A stretch of DNA of 64,000 bases, taken from Alteromonas genovensis (GTDB lineage Bacteria; Pseudomonadota; Gammaproteobacteria; Enterobacterales; Alteromonadaceae). Both the position numbers and the translations under genes were made by a program. The notes under the pieces are model-generated. The model saw only the letters and a program-made list of their open reading frames with translations. It ran no database searches and had not been told where the DNA came from. Shown here piece after piece: positions 54,306 through 63,177 of the stretch. The stretch is taken from assembly GCF_010500895.1 (NCBI RefSeq), contig NZ_JAAAWO010000005.1:62001-126000 (forward strand), read 5' to 3'. Within the stretch, counting starts at the first letter, position 1. Every line of letters starts with the position of its first letter.

Positions 54306-55148
54306 ATGCGCGTTGCTATTATCTTTGTCCTGCTACTTTCTCTTACAGCGTGTACCTCTAAGCTCGCTTACGACAACTTAGATTGGTGGGTATATTGGTA
54401 TCTAGATGATTATGTTGAGCTTAACGATGAACAAGAAGAACGGTTTGATGACTACTTAACCAATTGGCTTCAATGGCATAAACGAAGTGAGTTGAAACGC
54501 TATGAAAATCAGCTTAAAACGCTGAAACAGCAAGTACTAAACAGCGAGTTAGATTACGATACGGTTTATGCGCATATGAACGATGTGAGAACGCATTGGG
54601 AAAGGGTGAGGGCACAGGTTAGCCCGGAACTTGCTGAGCTTGCTGTAGATCTTACTGACCAACAAATAGTGTCCTTATTCGCCACATTAGAAAAAGACAA
54701 CAAGGAAGAAGAAGAGGAGCGGCAAGAGTTTCTCGAACAGTCAGAGGCAGAGCGCAGTGAAAAGCGTATTGAGCGGATGACTGACAACGTGGAAGAGCGC
54801 ATCGGGGATTTGTCTGAAGAGCAAAAACAAATTATTGCTACCTACAACGAACAGTTTGTGCCAACGTCTGACGAATGGTTGCAGTATCGCAGAAAAATTC
54901 AAAATGCAGCCCGTCGACTATTCATTACCAAAACCACTAATCCAAATTTTGTCCAAGACTTAACTTATTTAATGCAAAATCCAGATAAATACAGAAGCGA
55001 GGACTATCAGCAAGCTAGCGCCCATAATATGAAAGTGGGAGCAACCATGATTGTGGAAGTTGCATCCACACTCAGCGATTCTCAAAAGAAAACCCTGGTT
55101 GAGAATATTGATGAATTTATTGAGACTGTAGGTAAATTTCAAAAGTAG
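54306..55148 (+). CDS. DUF6279-type lipoprotein
   Basis: 280 residues. The signal peptide ends in lipobox LTAC, followed by TSKLAYDNLDWWVYWYLDDYVELNDEQEERFD, the signature of this lipoprotein family of unknown function. The mature protein is almost wholly helical, with a strongly charged coiled-coil stretch (about 130-170, including KEEEEERQEFLEQSEAERSEKR). Predicted to be attached to a membrane in the periplasm. It stands alone; the end is 16 bases from the convergent REC-TPR gene. Confidence 0.85.
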   Translation: MRVAIIFVLLLSLTACTSKLAYDNLDWWVYWYLDDYVELNDEQEERFDDYLTNWLQWHKRSELKRYENQLKTLKQQVLNSELDYDTVYAHMNDVRTHWERVRAQVSPELAELAVDLTDQQIVSLFATLEKDNKEEEEERQEFLEQSEAERSEKRIERMTDNVEERIGDLSEEQKQIIATYNEQFVPTSDEWLQYRRKIQNAARRLFITKTTNPNFVQDLTYLMQNPDKYRSEDYQQASAHNMKVGATMIVEVASTLSDSQKKTLVENIDEFIETVGKFQK

Positions 55149-55164
55149 TCGTAAATCAAAAAAG

Positions 55165-56805
55165 CTATAAGCCAAGAAAAAGCGATAAATCGTCCCGTAA
55201 ATTCGAGTACTTTTCGCTGTAGGCGTCTTTAAGTGGAATATTGTCCAATAATTTATAGAGACGCCTGCATTCTCCGGCCATCTGCGAGTCTGCCTTGTCT
55301 ATTATTTTAAATAGCTGAAGAAGGCACTGAAGTAGGTTTAGCGCAACACCAATATTCACTGGGGCATAATTTTGGGCCAAAGCAAACGATGCTTTCGCTC
55401 GCTCAAATGAGTTCTGTTGATAGTGCTGAATACCTTCGCGGTTAAATTGCTGATAATTTGCCAAGTTGGTTTTTGCTTTTTCTGCCTTTTGTTCAAGCAT
55501 TGAAGCGCTGTTCTGATCTAATTCATCTGTTCTGGTTGCCACAATTTTCGACAGCGCAAGAGCATCATCGTACTCTCCCAATGTGTACATCACGTTAATA
55601 CTATCGGGGAGATAGGCAGTGGGATGCTCGGCGTACTTCTCTTCAATGGCAACTTGAGAGTTAACCAAGTGCTTTTTAGCATCAATCAACTTGCCGTCTA
55701 TTGCGCTCACCCTAGCGTTGACAATATTGCCAAAAATGTCCATATCAAAATTTCGATCCATTTTTAAAAGGTGGTCGTCAAACTTGCCCCGTTGAAGTGC
55801 TAGCAATGCCTCTTGTTGATATTTGTTCCGCTGTTTTTGGTCTTCTGAATGCTCGGCAACATCTAGCAGGCTGCGTATTAGCGTACACCAATGCAGACTG
55901 TTTTTATGTACGGTACGTTTAGACAAATTCCAGATAGCGCTGCACGAGAGCGATGCAGTGACGAAATCAAGATTTTGCTTTGCTATTTCGCAGGCTTGTA
56001 AATGACGGGAAACAGAATAGGGCGATAGTTTTATGGCTTCTTTAATTGCGTTTAAGGCGGCTTCTCGGTTTTCTAACCCCTGATGAGCGAGCGCCAATAT
56101 GTCGTTCGCATCTGCGCTAAAACGATTCCGCTTAAGGGTTTTCATCGCGATAGTGATAGCCTTGTCGTACTCGGCGTTTTGAATGTAGGTTTTCCCCAAT
56201 GCAATTTGAGCCCACAGAACAGGCTTGCCGCTAGTGTAGGGGGCTAAAATAGCCAACGCCCGTTTACAGTCGTTTTTACGACAATAGGTTTCAACTAATA
56301 GCTGTTCACAATGGCCTTTGTAATGAGAGGGCTCTTTATACAGTTTGTTTAGCACTGTTATTGCATCAGTAAATTGCTTCTTCTCAATGAGCTCATAGGC
56401 CGGCTGCAAAAACAGTCGTTTTTGCCATGCTCTGCTAATTCTGCTCTTCAATTGAACCTGTGAAAAGGGCTTAACTAAAAAATCATCAGGCCTTCTATCA
56501 ATAGAACCAAGAACCATAGAGCGAGTACTATCCGCACTTATCAAAATAAATACAGAGGTCGTTTTTATCAGTCGCTTGACTCTCAACTCTTCTACTAATT
56601 CATAGCCATTTTTGTAATCTGCCCCTAAATGCAGATCGCACACCACAATATCGAACTTTGTGCGTTTGGCTTCAGAAATAGCGTGTTCCGCTGAGGATTT
56701 TGTCACGATGTTGGTCGCGCCCATCGATTGCAATAATCCTTTAAGCATAAGCAGAAATGGTCGCTGATCTTCAACAATCAGTACTCTTTTATCACTGTAT
56801 TTCAC
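55165..56805 (-). CDS. REC-TPR response regulator (paralogue of the gene at 35886)
   Basis: 546 residues. Receiver domain with ED at 12-13, phospho-acceptor Asp57 in IVVCDLHLG and Lys112 in FLVKPF. From about residue 130 the rest is TPR-like helical pairs (YDKAITIAMKTLKRN, REAALNAIKEAIKLSPYS, FERAKASFALAQNYAP). No output domain is seen. It shares domain order, length, Asp57 and the closing ALNLLQCLL motif with the gene at 35886 (GLNLLQCMI). No kinase is adjacent. A cytoplasmic scaffold-type role is inferred. Confidence 0.88.
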   Translation of the reverse strand: MKYSDKRVLIVEDQRPFLLMLKGLLQSMGATNIVTKSSAEHAISEAKRTKFDIVVCDLHLGADYKNGYELVEELRVKRLIKTTSVFILISADSTRSMVLGSIDRRPDDFLVKPFSQVQLKSRISRAWQKRLFLQPAYELIEKKQFTDAITVLNKLYKEPSHYKGHCEQLLVETYCRKNDCKRALAILAPYTSGKPVLWAQIALGKTYIQNAEYDKAITIAMKTLKRNRFSADANDILALAHQGLENREAALNAIKEAIKLSPYSVSRHLQACEIAKQNLDFVTASLSCSAIWNLSKRTVHKNSLHWCTLIRSLLDVAEHSEDQKQRNKYQQEALLALQRGKFDDHLLKMDRNFDMDIFGNIVNARVSAIDGKLIDAKKHLVNSQVAIEEKYAEHPTAYLPDSINVMYTLGEYDDALALSKIVATRTDELDQNSASMLEQKAEKAKTNLANYQQFNREGIQHYQQNSFERAKASFALAQNYAPVNIGVALNLLQCLLQLFKIIDKADSQMAGECRRLYKLLDNIPLKDAYSEKYSNLRDDLSLFLGL

Positions 56806-56936
56806 TGCATCCTCAAAGATTTGCAGAGCAAGAAAACATAATGATGGTTTAAAAATGCGTAATGAGCAATTTGAACCTTCAGAATATTCTTATTCAGCCG
56901 ACAACTAACGTATGAATATCACTACAGTTTTTCATC

Positions 56937-57503
56937 ATGAGCGTTGAGCAAGTCAATTCAAACAGCACTGTTGAATTAGACCCTAGTTATCGCTGGGAGT
57001 TTGACGGTACATTGGCAAAAGCCTCCTCACAAGGTCGCTTGTTTGCTCTGTATCTAGCCATGCATGAAAATGCGTTAGCCCATCCTATATATCTAACGCC
57101 ACATGCAAAGAGCGAAGGCTCACCCTATCAAAACGAAATAAGTAACCTCAGTCACTATAGGCAGCCCGCATTACAGGCTGCAGATAAAGACTGGGCGAAT
57201 ATGGCTACGTTGGCATCGCTCATGTCATCTGATTTAGCCTCTGCTCGTTTATTCTTATCGATGAACCCTTCACCACTTGCCCAATCTGACAACGCTTCAC
57301 GCATACCGGATGATATAAAAGATAACTGTAGCTTAGGCACACAAAAGCGTTTAGCGAATCTCTACAGAAGTGATATCAAAGAAGATAACACCATGTTGTA
57401 TGACATTATCAGTGGTGAAAATAGCAGCATAAACCCCAACGCCAATCCCCGAAATGATAAACAGAACGCATTCTCTGACGACTCAGTAAGAATGGCCGTT
57501 TAA
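56937..57503 (+). CDS. hypothetical protein, possibly VC2046/SO_2500-like
   Basis: 188 residues, not securely recognised. The segment ELDPSYRWEFDGTLAKASSQGRLFALYLAMHENAL recalls the small VC2046/SO_2500 family found in Vibrio and Shewanella, but only faintly. The middle (95-115) is hydrophobic enough for buried helices; the C-terminal 40 residues are Asn/Asp/Ser-rich and probably disordered. No signal peptide. No clear ribosome site is seen before ATG 56937. It lies divergent from the REC-TPR gene and 110 bases before trhO. Confidence 0.55.
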   Translation: MSVEQVNSNSTVELDPSYRWEFDGTLAKASSQGRLFALYLAMHENALAHPIYLTPHAKSEGSPYQNEISNLSHYRQPALQAADKDWANMATLASLMSSDLASARLFLSMNPSPLAQSDNASRIPDDIKDNCSLGTQKRLANLYRSDIKEDNTMLYDIISGENSSINPNANPRNDKQNAFSDDSVRMAV

Positions 57504-57613
57504 TCTAGTTTTTGCTGTTACCCCCAAGCTGATTGGCTTTTGCGATGCATTTTGGTATATTGCGCGCCGCATTTTGCACTGGTCTTACGCTCCAATCAGC
57601 AAAGGTTAAAATA

Positions 57614-58624
57614 ATGACTACACAATCTGAATCAAAATATATTGTATGCGCGATGTACAAGTTCGTCGCGCTTGAAAACTTTAAGGCGATGCGCCAACCA
57701 CTTACTGACGTCATGGAAAAAAATGGCATCAGAGGCACGCTTCTACTCGCTCATGAAGGGATAAACGGAACCGTTTCCGGTCCTAGAGAAGGTATCGATG
57801 CGTTAGTCAGTTACTTAAACAGTGACGAGCGGATAAACCCCATTTCCTGTAAAGAGTCTCTTCACGACGAGCAGCCTTTCTATCGCACTAAAGTGAAACT
57901 TAAAAAAGAAATTGTCACCATGGGTGTTGAAGGGATAGACCCACGACGAACCGTAGGTACCTACGTAAAGCCCAGCGAGTGGAATGATTTAATAAGCGAC
58001 CCAGACGTTACCGTCATCGATACGCGCAATGGCTATGAAATAGAAATTGGTACGTTCAAAAACGCGATAGACCCAAAAACCGACACCTTCAGAGAGTTTC
58101 CTGAGTACGTAGCCAAGACCCTCGACCCAGCTAAAAACAAGAAAGTGGCCATGTTCTGCACAGGCGGAATACGCTGCGAAAAATCTACTGCCTATCTCAA
58201 AGAACAAGGCTTTGAAGACGTTTATCACCTGGAAGGCGGAATTCTTCAATATTTAGAAGATGTGCCAAAAGAGGAGTCTCTGTGGGAAGGTGACTGTTTC
58301 GTTTTTGATAATCGGGTTGCGGTAAACCACGATTTAGAAAAGAGTCACTACGAACAGTGTTATGCGTGTCGGCTGCCAATAACCGAAGAAGACAAAAAGA
58401 GTGATGTATACGAGCCAGGGGTAAGCTGCCCCCATTGCCATGGCACCCATACTGAAGATCAAATCTCCCGCTTCAGAGAGCGTGAAAAACAAGTGCAGCT
58501 AGCTAAAGCGAGACAGCAAGAGCACGTAGGAACGGACGCTAGGCTTACCATGGAACAGAAGCGCTTGGAGAAAGCTCAGGCGCAGCGTGAGCGGGCCTTA
58601 AAAGCAAATGAAAAAGCAAAATAA
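57614..58624 (+). CDS. trhO: tRNA uridine(34) hydroxylase TrhO (rhodanese family, YceA)
   Basis: 336 residues from ATG 57614 with AAGG upstream; an upstream extension from 57533 has no homology. The N-terminal ferredoxin-like domain ([22 protein letters not shown]) precedes a rhodanese domain with catalytic Cys182 in [14 protein letters not shown]-terminal zinc-like region has CYACR and CPHCHG, and a basic coiled tail (KARQQEH...[16 protein letters not shown]) follows. TrhO hydroxylates U34 of several tRNAs, the first step towards cmo5U; CmoM (30553) acts later in the same wobble pathway. Confidence 0.94.
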   Translation: MTTQSESKYIVCAMYKFVALENFKAMRQPLTDVMEKNGIRGTLLLAHEGINGTVSGPREGIDALVSYLNSDERINPISCKESLHDEQPFYRTKVKLKKEIVTMGVEGIDPRRTVGTYVKPSEWNDLISDPDVTVIDTRNGYEIEIGTFKNAIDPKTDTFREFPEYVAKTLDPAKNKKVAMFCTGGIRCEKSTAYLKEQGFEDVYHLEGGILQYLEDVPKEESLWEGDCFVFDNRVAVNHDLEKSHYEQCYACRLPITEEDKKSDVYEPGVSCPHCHGTHTEDQISRFREREKQVQLAKARQQEHVGTDARLTMEQKRLEKAQAQRERALKANEKAK

Positions 58625-58695
58625 AAAGAGGCATAGACACTCGAAAGGAGAGACGATACACTCACTACATCGTTGTAAAGTTTTAAGGATTGAGA

Positions 58696-58938
58696 GTGAG
58701 TACTCAACTTTCAGATGCAAAAATTGAAGAGATAAGAAAAGACTTCAGTTTTTTTGACCGTGACGGAAACGGTCAGATAGATATAACAGAGTTTATTGAG
58801 CTTTTAACTATTATCTCGCCAAAAACAAAGGCGAGTCACGTTGAAGAAGGCTTTAAATTAATCGACGGTAATGACGACGGTTATATAGACTTTGAAGAGT
58901 TTTTAGAATGGTGGCAAGAGTGCTGGTGGGAATACTAA
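58696..58938 (+). CDS. small EF-hand protein
   Basis: 80 residues from GTG 58696, which lies six bases after AAGGA; TTG 58690 is the alternative. Two complete EF-hand loops, DRDGNGQIDITE and DGNDDGYIDFEE, have all calcium-ligand positions, so calcium binding is expected. The C-terminus is Trp-rich (EWWQECWWEY). No signal peptide, so cytoplasmic. A regulatory or calcium-buffering role is inferred. A terminator follows at 58974. Confidence 0.88.
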   Translation: MSTQLSDAKIEEIRKDFSFFDRDGNGQIDITEFIELLTIISPKTKASHVEEGFKLIDGNDDGYIDFEEFLEWWQECWWEY

Positions 58939-58973
58939 TACGTTTGCAATAGCGACCAATTCAAACACGAACA

Positions 58974-59005
58974 AAAAAAGCGAGCATAAGCTCGCTTTTT
59001 TGTAT
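58974..59005. terminator. bidirectional terminator between the EF-hand and helicase genes
   Basis: AAAAAGCGAGC-ATAA-GCTCGCTTTTTT with A-run before and T-run after, so usable from both strands. Confidence 0.9.
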
Positions 59006-59029
59006 TAGCACCCGTGAGTGTTTTATTGA

Positions 59030-60361
59030 CTATTCTTCCTCAGAATCAGGCGCACTGGTATTACGGGGCTTACGTTTTACAGGAACCATTCCAATATCCG
59101 CACCTTCCATAGGGTCAACACGTCTTACAGGCTTTGCTCTAACAGGCTTAGCATCACGTCTTTTACCTGTTGTTGGTTTTCCTTTATTCTGCGTACTCTT
59201 CTTCTTAGTGAAACCTTCAAACTTCGCACTAAATTCATCATGAGGTTTACACTCAAGGGCGTATTGAAGATGAGTTTTAAGTGCTTCGAAACTGTTCCAG
59301 TCTCTTGGACCAACAAGAGAGAAAGCTTCGCCTTTTTGTCCTGCTCGGCCGGTACGCCCAATTCGGTGAATATATTCATCGGCATTTTTGGGAAGGTCGA
59401 AGTTAACTACTAAACCTACTTTTGATAGGTCTAGGCCACGAGAAGCTAAATCCGTTGTTACCAGAACACTTTGCTGGCCTCTAGAAAAACTGCTCATGAT
59501 AGAAGCACGTTGATGTTGAGCTAAATCGCCTCTTAAGGCGATAGCCTCAAGGCTATCTTCGTTGAGTATTGCAGCAATCCTATCGGTATCTTCGCGGGTA
59601 GCGGTGAACACAATCGCTTGGTTGTACTCTCTTTTAGCGAGTTCAAACCGAAGAATTTCGTCTTTGTTACTCACATTATCGGCAAAAAAACAGGTTTGTT
59701 CAATATCGCCATGCTCGCCCGTAGAGCTACCCACAGCCACTCTTACCGCTGAATGAGTGAGCTGCGTTGTCATGTGCTTAAGCTCAATGTTATCGAGGGT
59801 GGCAGAAAACAACATGGTTTGACGCTTTCTGTGGTCGGCGTAGGTATTAATTAACTTAAGCTGAGCGGCAAAACCCAAATCAAGCATGCGGTCAGCTTCA
59901 TCAAAAATGAGCAGTTCTAAGCCGTTCAAATACATACTCTTGCCAATCAAGTGGTCGGCTATACGTCCGGCTGTACCAACAATAATATGTGGATTGCGTC
60001 GCAAACCTTTTACTTGGTCGTTGAAGTTCTCGCCACCAACAATCAGTTCGCAGGACAAACTTAGGCCACTACACATTGACTTTGCTTCAATAAAAACTTG
60101 CTTTGCCAGTTCTCTGGTTGGCGCAAGTATAAGCGCACGAGGGTCTTGTCGACTCAGTGCTTTTTGCGACATAAGTCGATTAATTGCAGGCACCAAAAAG
60201 GCAAACGTCTTACCTGATCCTGTCTTTGAGGACGCGATAATGTCCTTACCCTGAATACCGGGTAGCATTGTCCGCTCCTGAATTTCCGTAAGGGTGGTGA
60301 TGTTCTTACTTTCAAGTTTGGAGATAATTTTATGATGAACCGGTAAGTCAGTAACTAGCAA
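59030..60361 (-). CDS. DEAD-box ATP-dependent RNA helicase
   Basis: 443 residues from TTG 60361 (SD-like AGAGG seven bases upstream); TTG 60403 gives 14 more residues. Helicase motifs in order: SSKTGSGKT (I), PTRELA (Ia), VGG (Ib), TAGR (usual TPGR), DEAD (II), SAT (III), TTDLASRGLD (V) and HRIGRTGRAG (VI). A basic tail of about 70 residues (KKKSTQNKGKP...KPVRAKPVRRVDP) then an acidic end follows. It should remodel RNA, for example in ribosome assembly or cold adaptation; which E. coli helicase it matches is not clear. An 11-unit tandem repeat lies 84 bases upstream of the start. Confidence 0.9.
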   Translation of the reverse strand: MLVTDLPVHHKIISKLESKNITTLTEIQERTMLPGIQGKDIIASSKTGSGKTFAFLVPAINRLMSQKALSRQDPRALILAPTRELAKQVFIEAKSMCSGLSLSCELIVGGENFNDQVKGLRRNPHIIVGTAGRIADHLIGKSMYLNGLELLIFDEADRMLDLGFAAQLKLINTYADHRKRQTMLFSATLDNIELKHMTTQLTHSAVRVAVGSSTGEHGDIEQTCFFADNVSNKDEILRFELAKREYNQAIVFTATREDTDRIAAILNEDSLEAIALRGDLAQHQRASIMSSFSRGQQSVLVTTDLASRGLDLSKVGLVVNFDLPKNADEYIHRIGRTGRAGQKGEAFSLVGPRDWNSFEALKTHLQYALECKPHDEFSAKFEGFTKKKSTQNKGKPTTGKRRDAKPVRAKPVRRVDPMEGADIGMVPVKRKPRNTSAPDSEEE

Positions 60362-60444
60362 GGTAGAGCCTCTATATGAATATTCCCGCGCATTATCCCT
60401 CAAAGGTCACCGATTTGAAAGCAGGCGATTTCTAATCTTTGAAA

Positions 60445-60598
60445 ACATGCTCTGTTAAACATGCTCTGTTAAACATGCTCTGTTAAACATGCTCTGTTAA
60501 ACATGGCCTCTTAAACATGGCCTCTTAAACATGGCCTCTTAAACATGGCCTCTTAAACATGGCCTCTTAAACATGGCCCCTTAAACATGGTATTTAAA
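60445..60598. repeat. 14-bp tandem repeat array, 11 units
   Basis: Four copies of ACATGCTCTGTTAA (60445-60500), five of ACATGGCCTCTTAA (60501-60570), one ACATGGCCCCTTAA (60571-60584) and a last degenerate ACATGGTATTTAAA (60585-60598). The period is exactly 14, there are no spacers, and the unit is not a multiple of three. It lies upstream of the helicase gene. Confidence 0.97.
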
Positions 60599-60607
60599 AC
60601 CAAAAAA

Positions 60608-60675
60608 GCCAGAAAATACTGCTTTTGAAAAAAGAACGGGATTCTCTTGCTCTTTTACGCGTTGTATTTTCTGGC
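60608..60675 (-). terminator. long-range hairpin and terminator of the CoA-transferase operon
   Basis: GCCAGAAAATAC and GTATTTTCTGGC are perfect 12-base arms enclosing 44 bases. Read on the minus strand it ends in GGCTTTTTT, so it terminates the CoA-transferase transcript 21 bases after its stop. Confidence 0.75.
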
Positions 60676-60695
60676 CTTGTTAAATGCAGGAAAAG

Positions 60696-61352
60696 TTAGA
60701 ATACCATTTCTGCTACATCGTCTGGCACAATAAGCTTACCAAGGGTTTTCTCTTTAATCTCTTCTACAGATACACCAGGCGCTTTTTCCTGCAATTCAAA
60801 AGCACCGTCCTCTACGGATAAAACGGCGAGGTCAGTGATAATACGCGTTATACAGTTTACGCCTGTGAGGGGAAGCGTACACGCTGGTAGAAGTTTTGAG
60901 TTACCGTGTTTATCTGTGTGAGTCATAGTCACAATGATATTTTTAGCGCCTGCTACCAAATCCATTGCACCGCCCATACCCTTAACAAGCTTTCCAGGGA
61001 TCATCCAAGACGCAATATTTCCAGACACATCAACTTCAAAGGCCCCAAGCACCGTAAAGTCCACATGGCCACCACGGATCATGGCAAAACTTTCTGCACT
61101 GTTAAATATTGATGCGCCAGTGGTCGCCGTCACGGTCTCTTTACCTGCATTAATCATGTCTGCGTCAACTTCGGCCTCGGTTGGGTAACGTCCCATTCCC
61201 AATAAGCCGTTTTCTGATTGAAGCATAACGCTGATGTCGGCAGGCACATAATTAGCTGCAAGGGTAGGAATGCCGATACCGAGGTTTACGTAGTCACCGT
61301 CTTTAAACTCTTGTGCAACTCGCATTGCAATTTGGTCTCTAGTTAAAGCCAT
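60696..61352 (-). CDS. 3-oxoacid CoA-transferase, subunit B
   Basis: 218 residues. The subunit-B signature is VNLGIGIPTLAANYV, and the catalytic Glu47 is in SENGLLGMG. Further motifs are GGHVDFTVLGAFEVDVSGNIASWMIPGK and GGAMDLVAGAK. Together with subunit A it moves CoA between succinyl-CoA or acetyl-CoA and a 3-oxoacid such as acetoacetate. The ATG overlaps the subunit-A stop by one base, so translation is coupled. The substrate (acetoacetate or 3-oxoadipate) is not decided; no adjacent thiolase gene helps. Confidence 0.93.
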   Translation of the reverse strand: MALTRDQIAMRVAQEFKDGDYVNLGIGIPTLAANYVPADISVMLQSENGLLGMGRYPTEAEVDADMINAGKETVTATTGASIFNSAESFAMIRGGHVDFTVLGAFEVDVSGNIASWMIPGKLVKGMGGAMDLVAGAKNIIVTMTHTDKHGNSKLLPACTLPLTGVNCITRIITDLAVLSVEDGAFELQEKAPGVSVEEIKEKTLGKLIVPDDVAEMVF

Positions 61353-62059
61353 TACACGTCCTCCTTTGCTACTACACGGCGCTCTATACGTTTTTCAAAT
61401 TCGCCTTTAATAATGCGGTTAACGTAGATCCCCGGCGTATGAATTTCGCTAGGTGACAAGGTTCCAGGCTCTACGATCTCTTCTACTTCCACTACCGTAA
61501 TTTTACCTGCTGTCGCTGCCATAGGGTTAAAGTTTTGCGCTGTGTGTCTAAATACACAGTTCCCAAACTTGTCGGCTTTCCACGCTTTCACAATGGCAAA
61601 ATCGCCAGTAATAGCGTGTTCTAATATATAGGGGCGGCCATCAAATTCTTTCACTTCTTTGCCTTCGCCCACAGGGGTTCCATAGCCAGTAGCGGTATAG
61701 AACGCTGGAATACCCGCACCACCAGCGCGCATTTTCTCGGCCAGGGTACCTTGAGGCGTCAGCTCTACCTCGAGTTCACCGTTTAACAACTGTTTCTCAA
61801 ATAATGCATTTTCGCCGACATAAGACGACACCATTTTAGAAATTTGCTTATCTTCTAGGAGTAAGCCTAATCCGAATCCATCGACGCCACAGTTGTTCGA
61901 TACGACAGTAAGATCTTTTACGCCCATGGTTTTAATATGTGCAATCAAACCTTCAGGAATACCACAAAGTCCAAATCCTCCGGCTATCACCGTCATTGAG
62001 TCCGATAATCCCGAGAGTGCCTCTTCATATGTGTTAAATACTTTATTAAATCCAGCCAT
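61352..62059 (-). CDS. 3-oxoacid CoA-transferase, subunit A
   Basis: 235 residues. The subunit-A motifs are [46 protein letters not shown] and [23 protein letters not shown] segment; [15 protein letters not shown] is near the C-terminus. It pairs with subunit B. The product is cytoplasmic. The gene begins the two-gene operon and is divergent from a LysR-type regulator 104 bases away, which commonly controls such operons. Confidence 0.93.
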   Translation of the reverse strand: MAGFNKVFNTYEEALSGLSDSMTVIAGGFGLCGIPEGLIAHIKTMGVKDLTVVSNNCGVDGFGLGLLLEDKQISKMVSSYVGENALFEKQLLNGELEVELTPQGTLAEKMRAGGAGIPAFYTATGYGTPVGEGKEVKEFDGRPYILEHAITGDFAIVKAWKADKFGNCVFRHTAQNFNPMAATAGKITVVEVEEIVEPGTLSPSEIHTPGIYVNRIIKGEFEKRIERRVVAKEDV

Positions 62060-62163
62060 TTAATTCTCCACCAATGGATTGTTAACAAATAGTATCTGTT
62101 CTGTAGCAACTTATGTAAAATTGAATTTATCTTCTTATTAATAAAATAAAGTTATTAATTGCC

Positions 62164-63126
62164 ATGAACATTTCCTATCGTCACCTGCGTGCATTCATCG
62201 AAGTTGCTCACTCTACAACGTTTGCAGAGGCGGCTGCCAAGCTTTTCCTCACTCAGCCTGCGCTGTCTTCTTCAATAAAGAAAATGGAAGCTGAATTAGG
62301 TGGAAGATTATTCAAGAGAAATACACGAAATGTTAGTTTAACCCCCGAGGGAGAGGCTCTGCTACCCAACGCACTTCGCTTAAGTAGAGACTGGGATAAT
62401 ACGTTTTCGGATATTCAGAATTTATTCGCAATGGCAAAAGGTCAGCTTACCATTGCCGCAATGCCGTCATTCGCAGAGTCACATTTACCGAGTCTGCTGC
62501 GCGAATTTCATCACAAAGCGCCCAATATTAACCTTCGCGTTGTAGACGTAGTGATGGAGCAAGTCGTTCAGGAAATAAGAAACGGACGTGCAGAAATTGG
62601 CTTTACCTTTGAACCTGAACATAAAGAAGGCTTAGAGTTTGAGAGCTTGTTCACTGATCATTTTGTGGTAGTAGCATCAGTAGAACAGGCTGCAAAATTC
62701 AATAATATGGCGAGCTGGCAGCAGTGCCTGAATTTTCCTCTGGTGATGATGAATCGTGGTTCAGCGGTAAGAAAGTGGACTGAAGCAGAGTTGTTACTGC
62801 ATGGCGAACCCAATATTGTGGCAGAAACCGGGCAGTTGGCTACGTTGGGAAAACTGATCAAAAGCGGTTTGGGAATTTCTATTATGCCATCAATTTGTCA
62901 ACAGCAGATGGAAGCGTTGGGTCTTATGGCGCTTCCTTTTTCAGACGCGTCTTCTGGTACACTTCCCTGTGATAAAGAACCCTCTGACAAAGCACCCTCT
63001 GACCAAGCACCATTATGTAAACGAGTGGGATTATTGAGAAACGAGCGACGAGGGCTATCTGTATCAGCGCAAACTCTGTGGCAGCTAACCACAGAGCGCT
63101 ATACTAGTAAAAAAGATGTTTGCTGA
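62164..63126 (+). CDS. LysR-family transcriptional regulator, probably of the CoA-transferase operon
   Basis: 320 residues. The helix-turn-helix is in RHLRAFIEVAHSTTFAEAAAKLFLTQPALSSSIKKMEAELGGRLFKR, followed by a linker helix and effector-binding domain (GQLTIAAMPSFAESHLPSLL). A hydrophilic insert DKEPS-DKAPS-DQAPL at residues 270-284, made by a 15-base tandem repeat, interrupts the last third; family members usually lack it. Divergent from the CoA-transferase genes across 104 bases containing TTATTAATAA (62135-62144), so control of that operon is inferred. The ligand is unknown. Confidence 0.92.
   Translation: MNISYRHLRAFIEVAHSTTFAEAAAKLFLTQPALSSSIKKMEAELGGRLFKRNTRNVSLTPEGEALLPNALRLSRDWDNTFSDIQNLFAMAKGQLTIAAMPSFAESHLPSLLREFHHKAPNINLRVVDVVMEQVVQEIRNGRAEIGFTFEPEHKEGLEFESLFTDHFVVVASVEQAAKFNNMASWQQCLNFPLVMMNRGSAVRKWTEAELLLHGEPNIVAETGQLATLGKLIKSGLGISIMPSICQQQMEALGLMALPFSDASSGTLPCDKEPSDKAPSDQAPLCKRVGLLRNERRGLSVSAQTLWQLTTERYTSKKDVC
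62971..63015 (+). repeat. in-frame 15-bp tandem repeat inside the LysR gene
   Basis: Three units: GATAAAGAACCCTCT, GACAAAGCACCCTCT, GACCAAGCACCATTA. They encode DKEPS, DKAPS and DQAPL. The unit is a multiple of three, so copy changes keep the frame. Confidence 0.9.
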
Positions 63127-63177
63127 ATAGGCCGTGATTAAGCTAAGCATACGGCAGTACTAAATGTACGAAAAGCG

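Noticed and set aside
60445..60598. CRISPR array
   Set aside because: The 14-base units touch each other with no spacers, and no cas gene is present.
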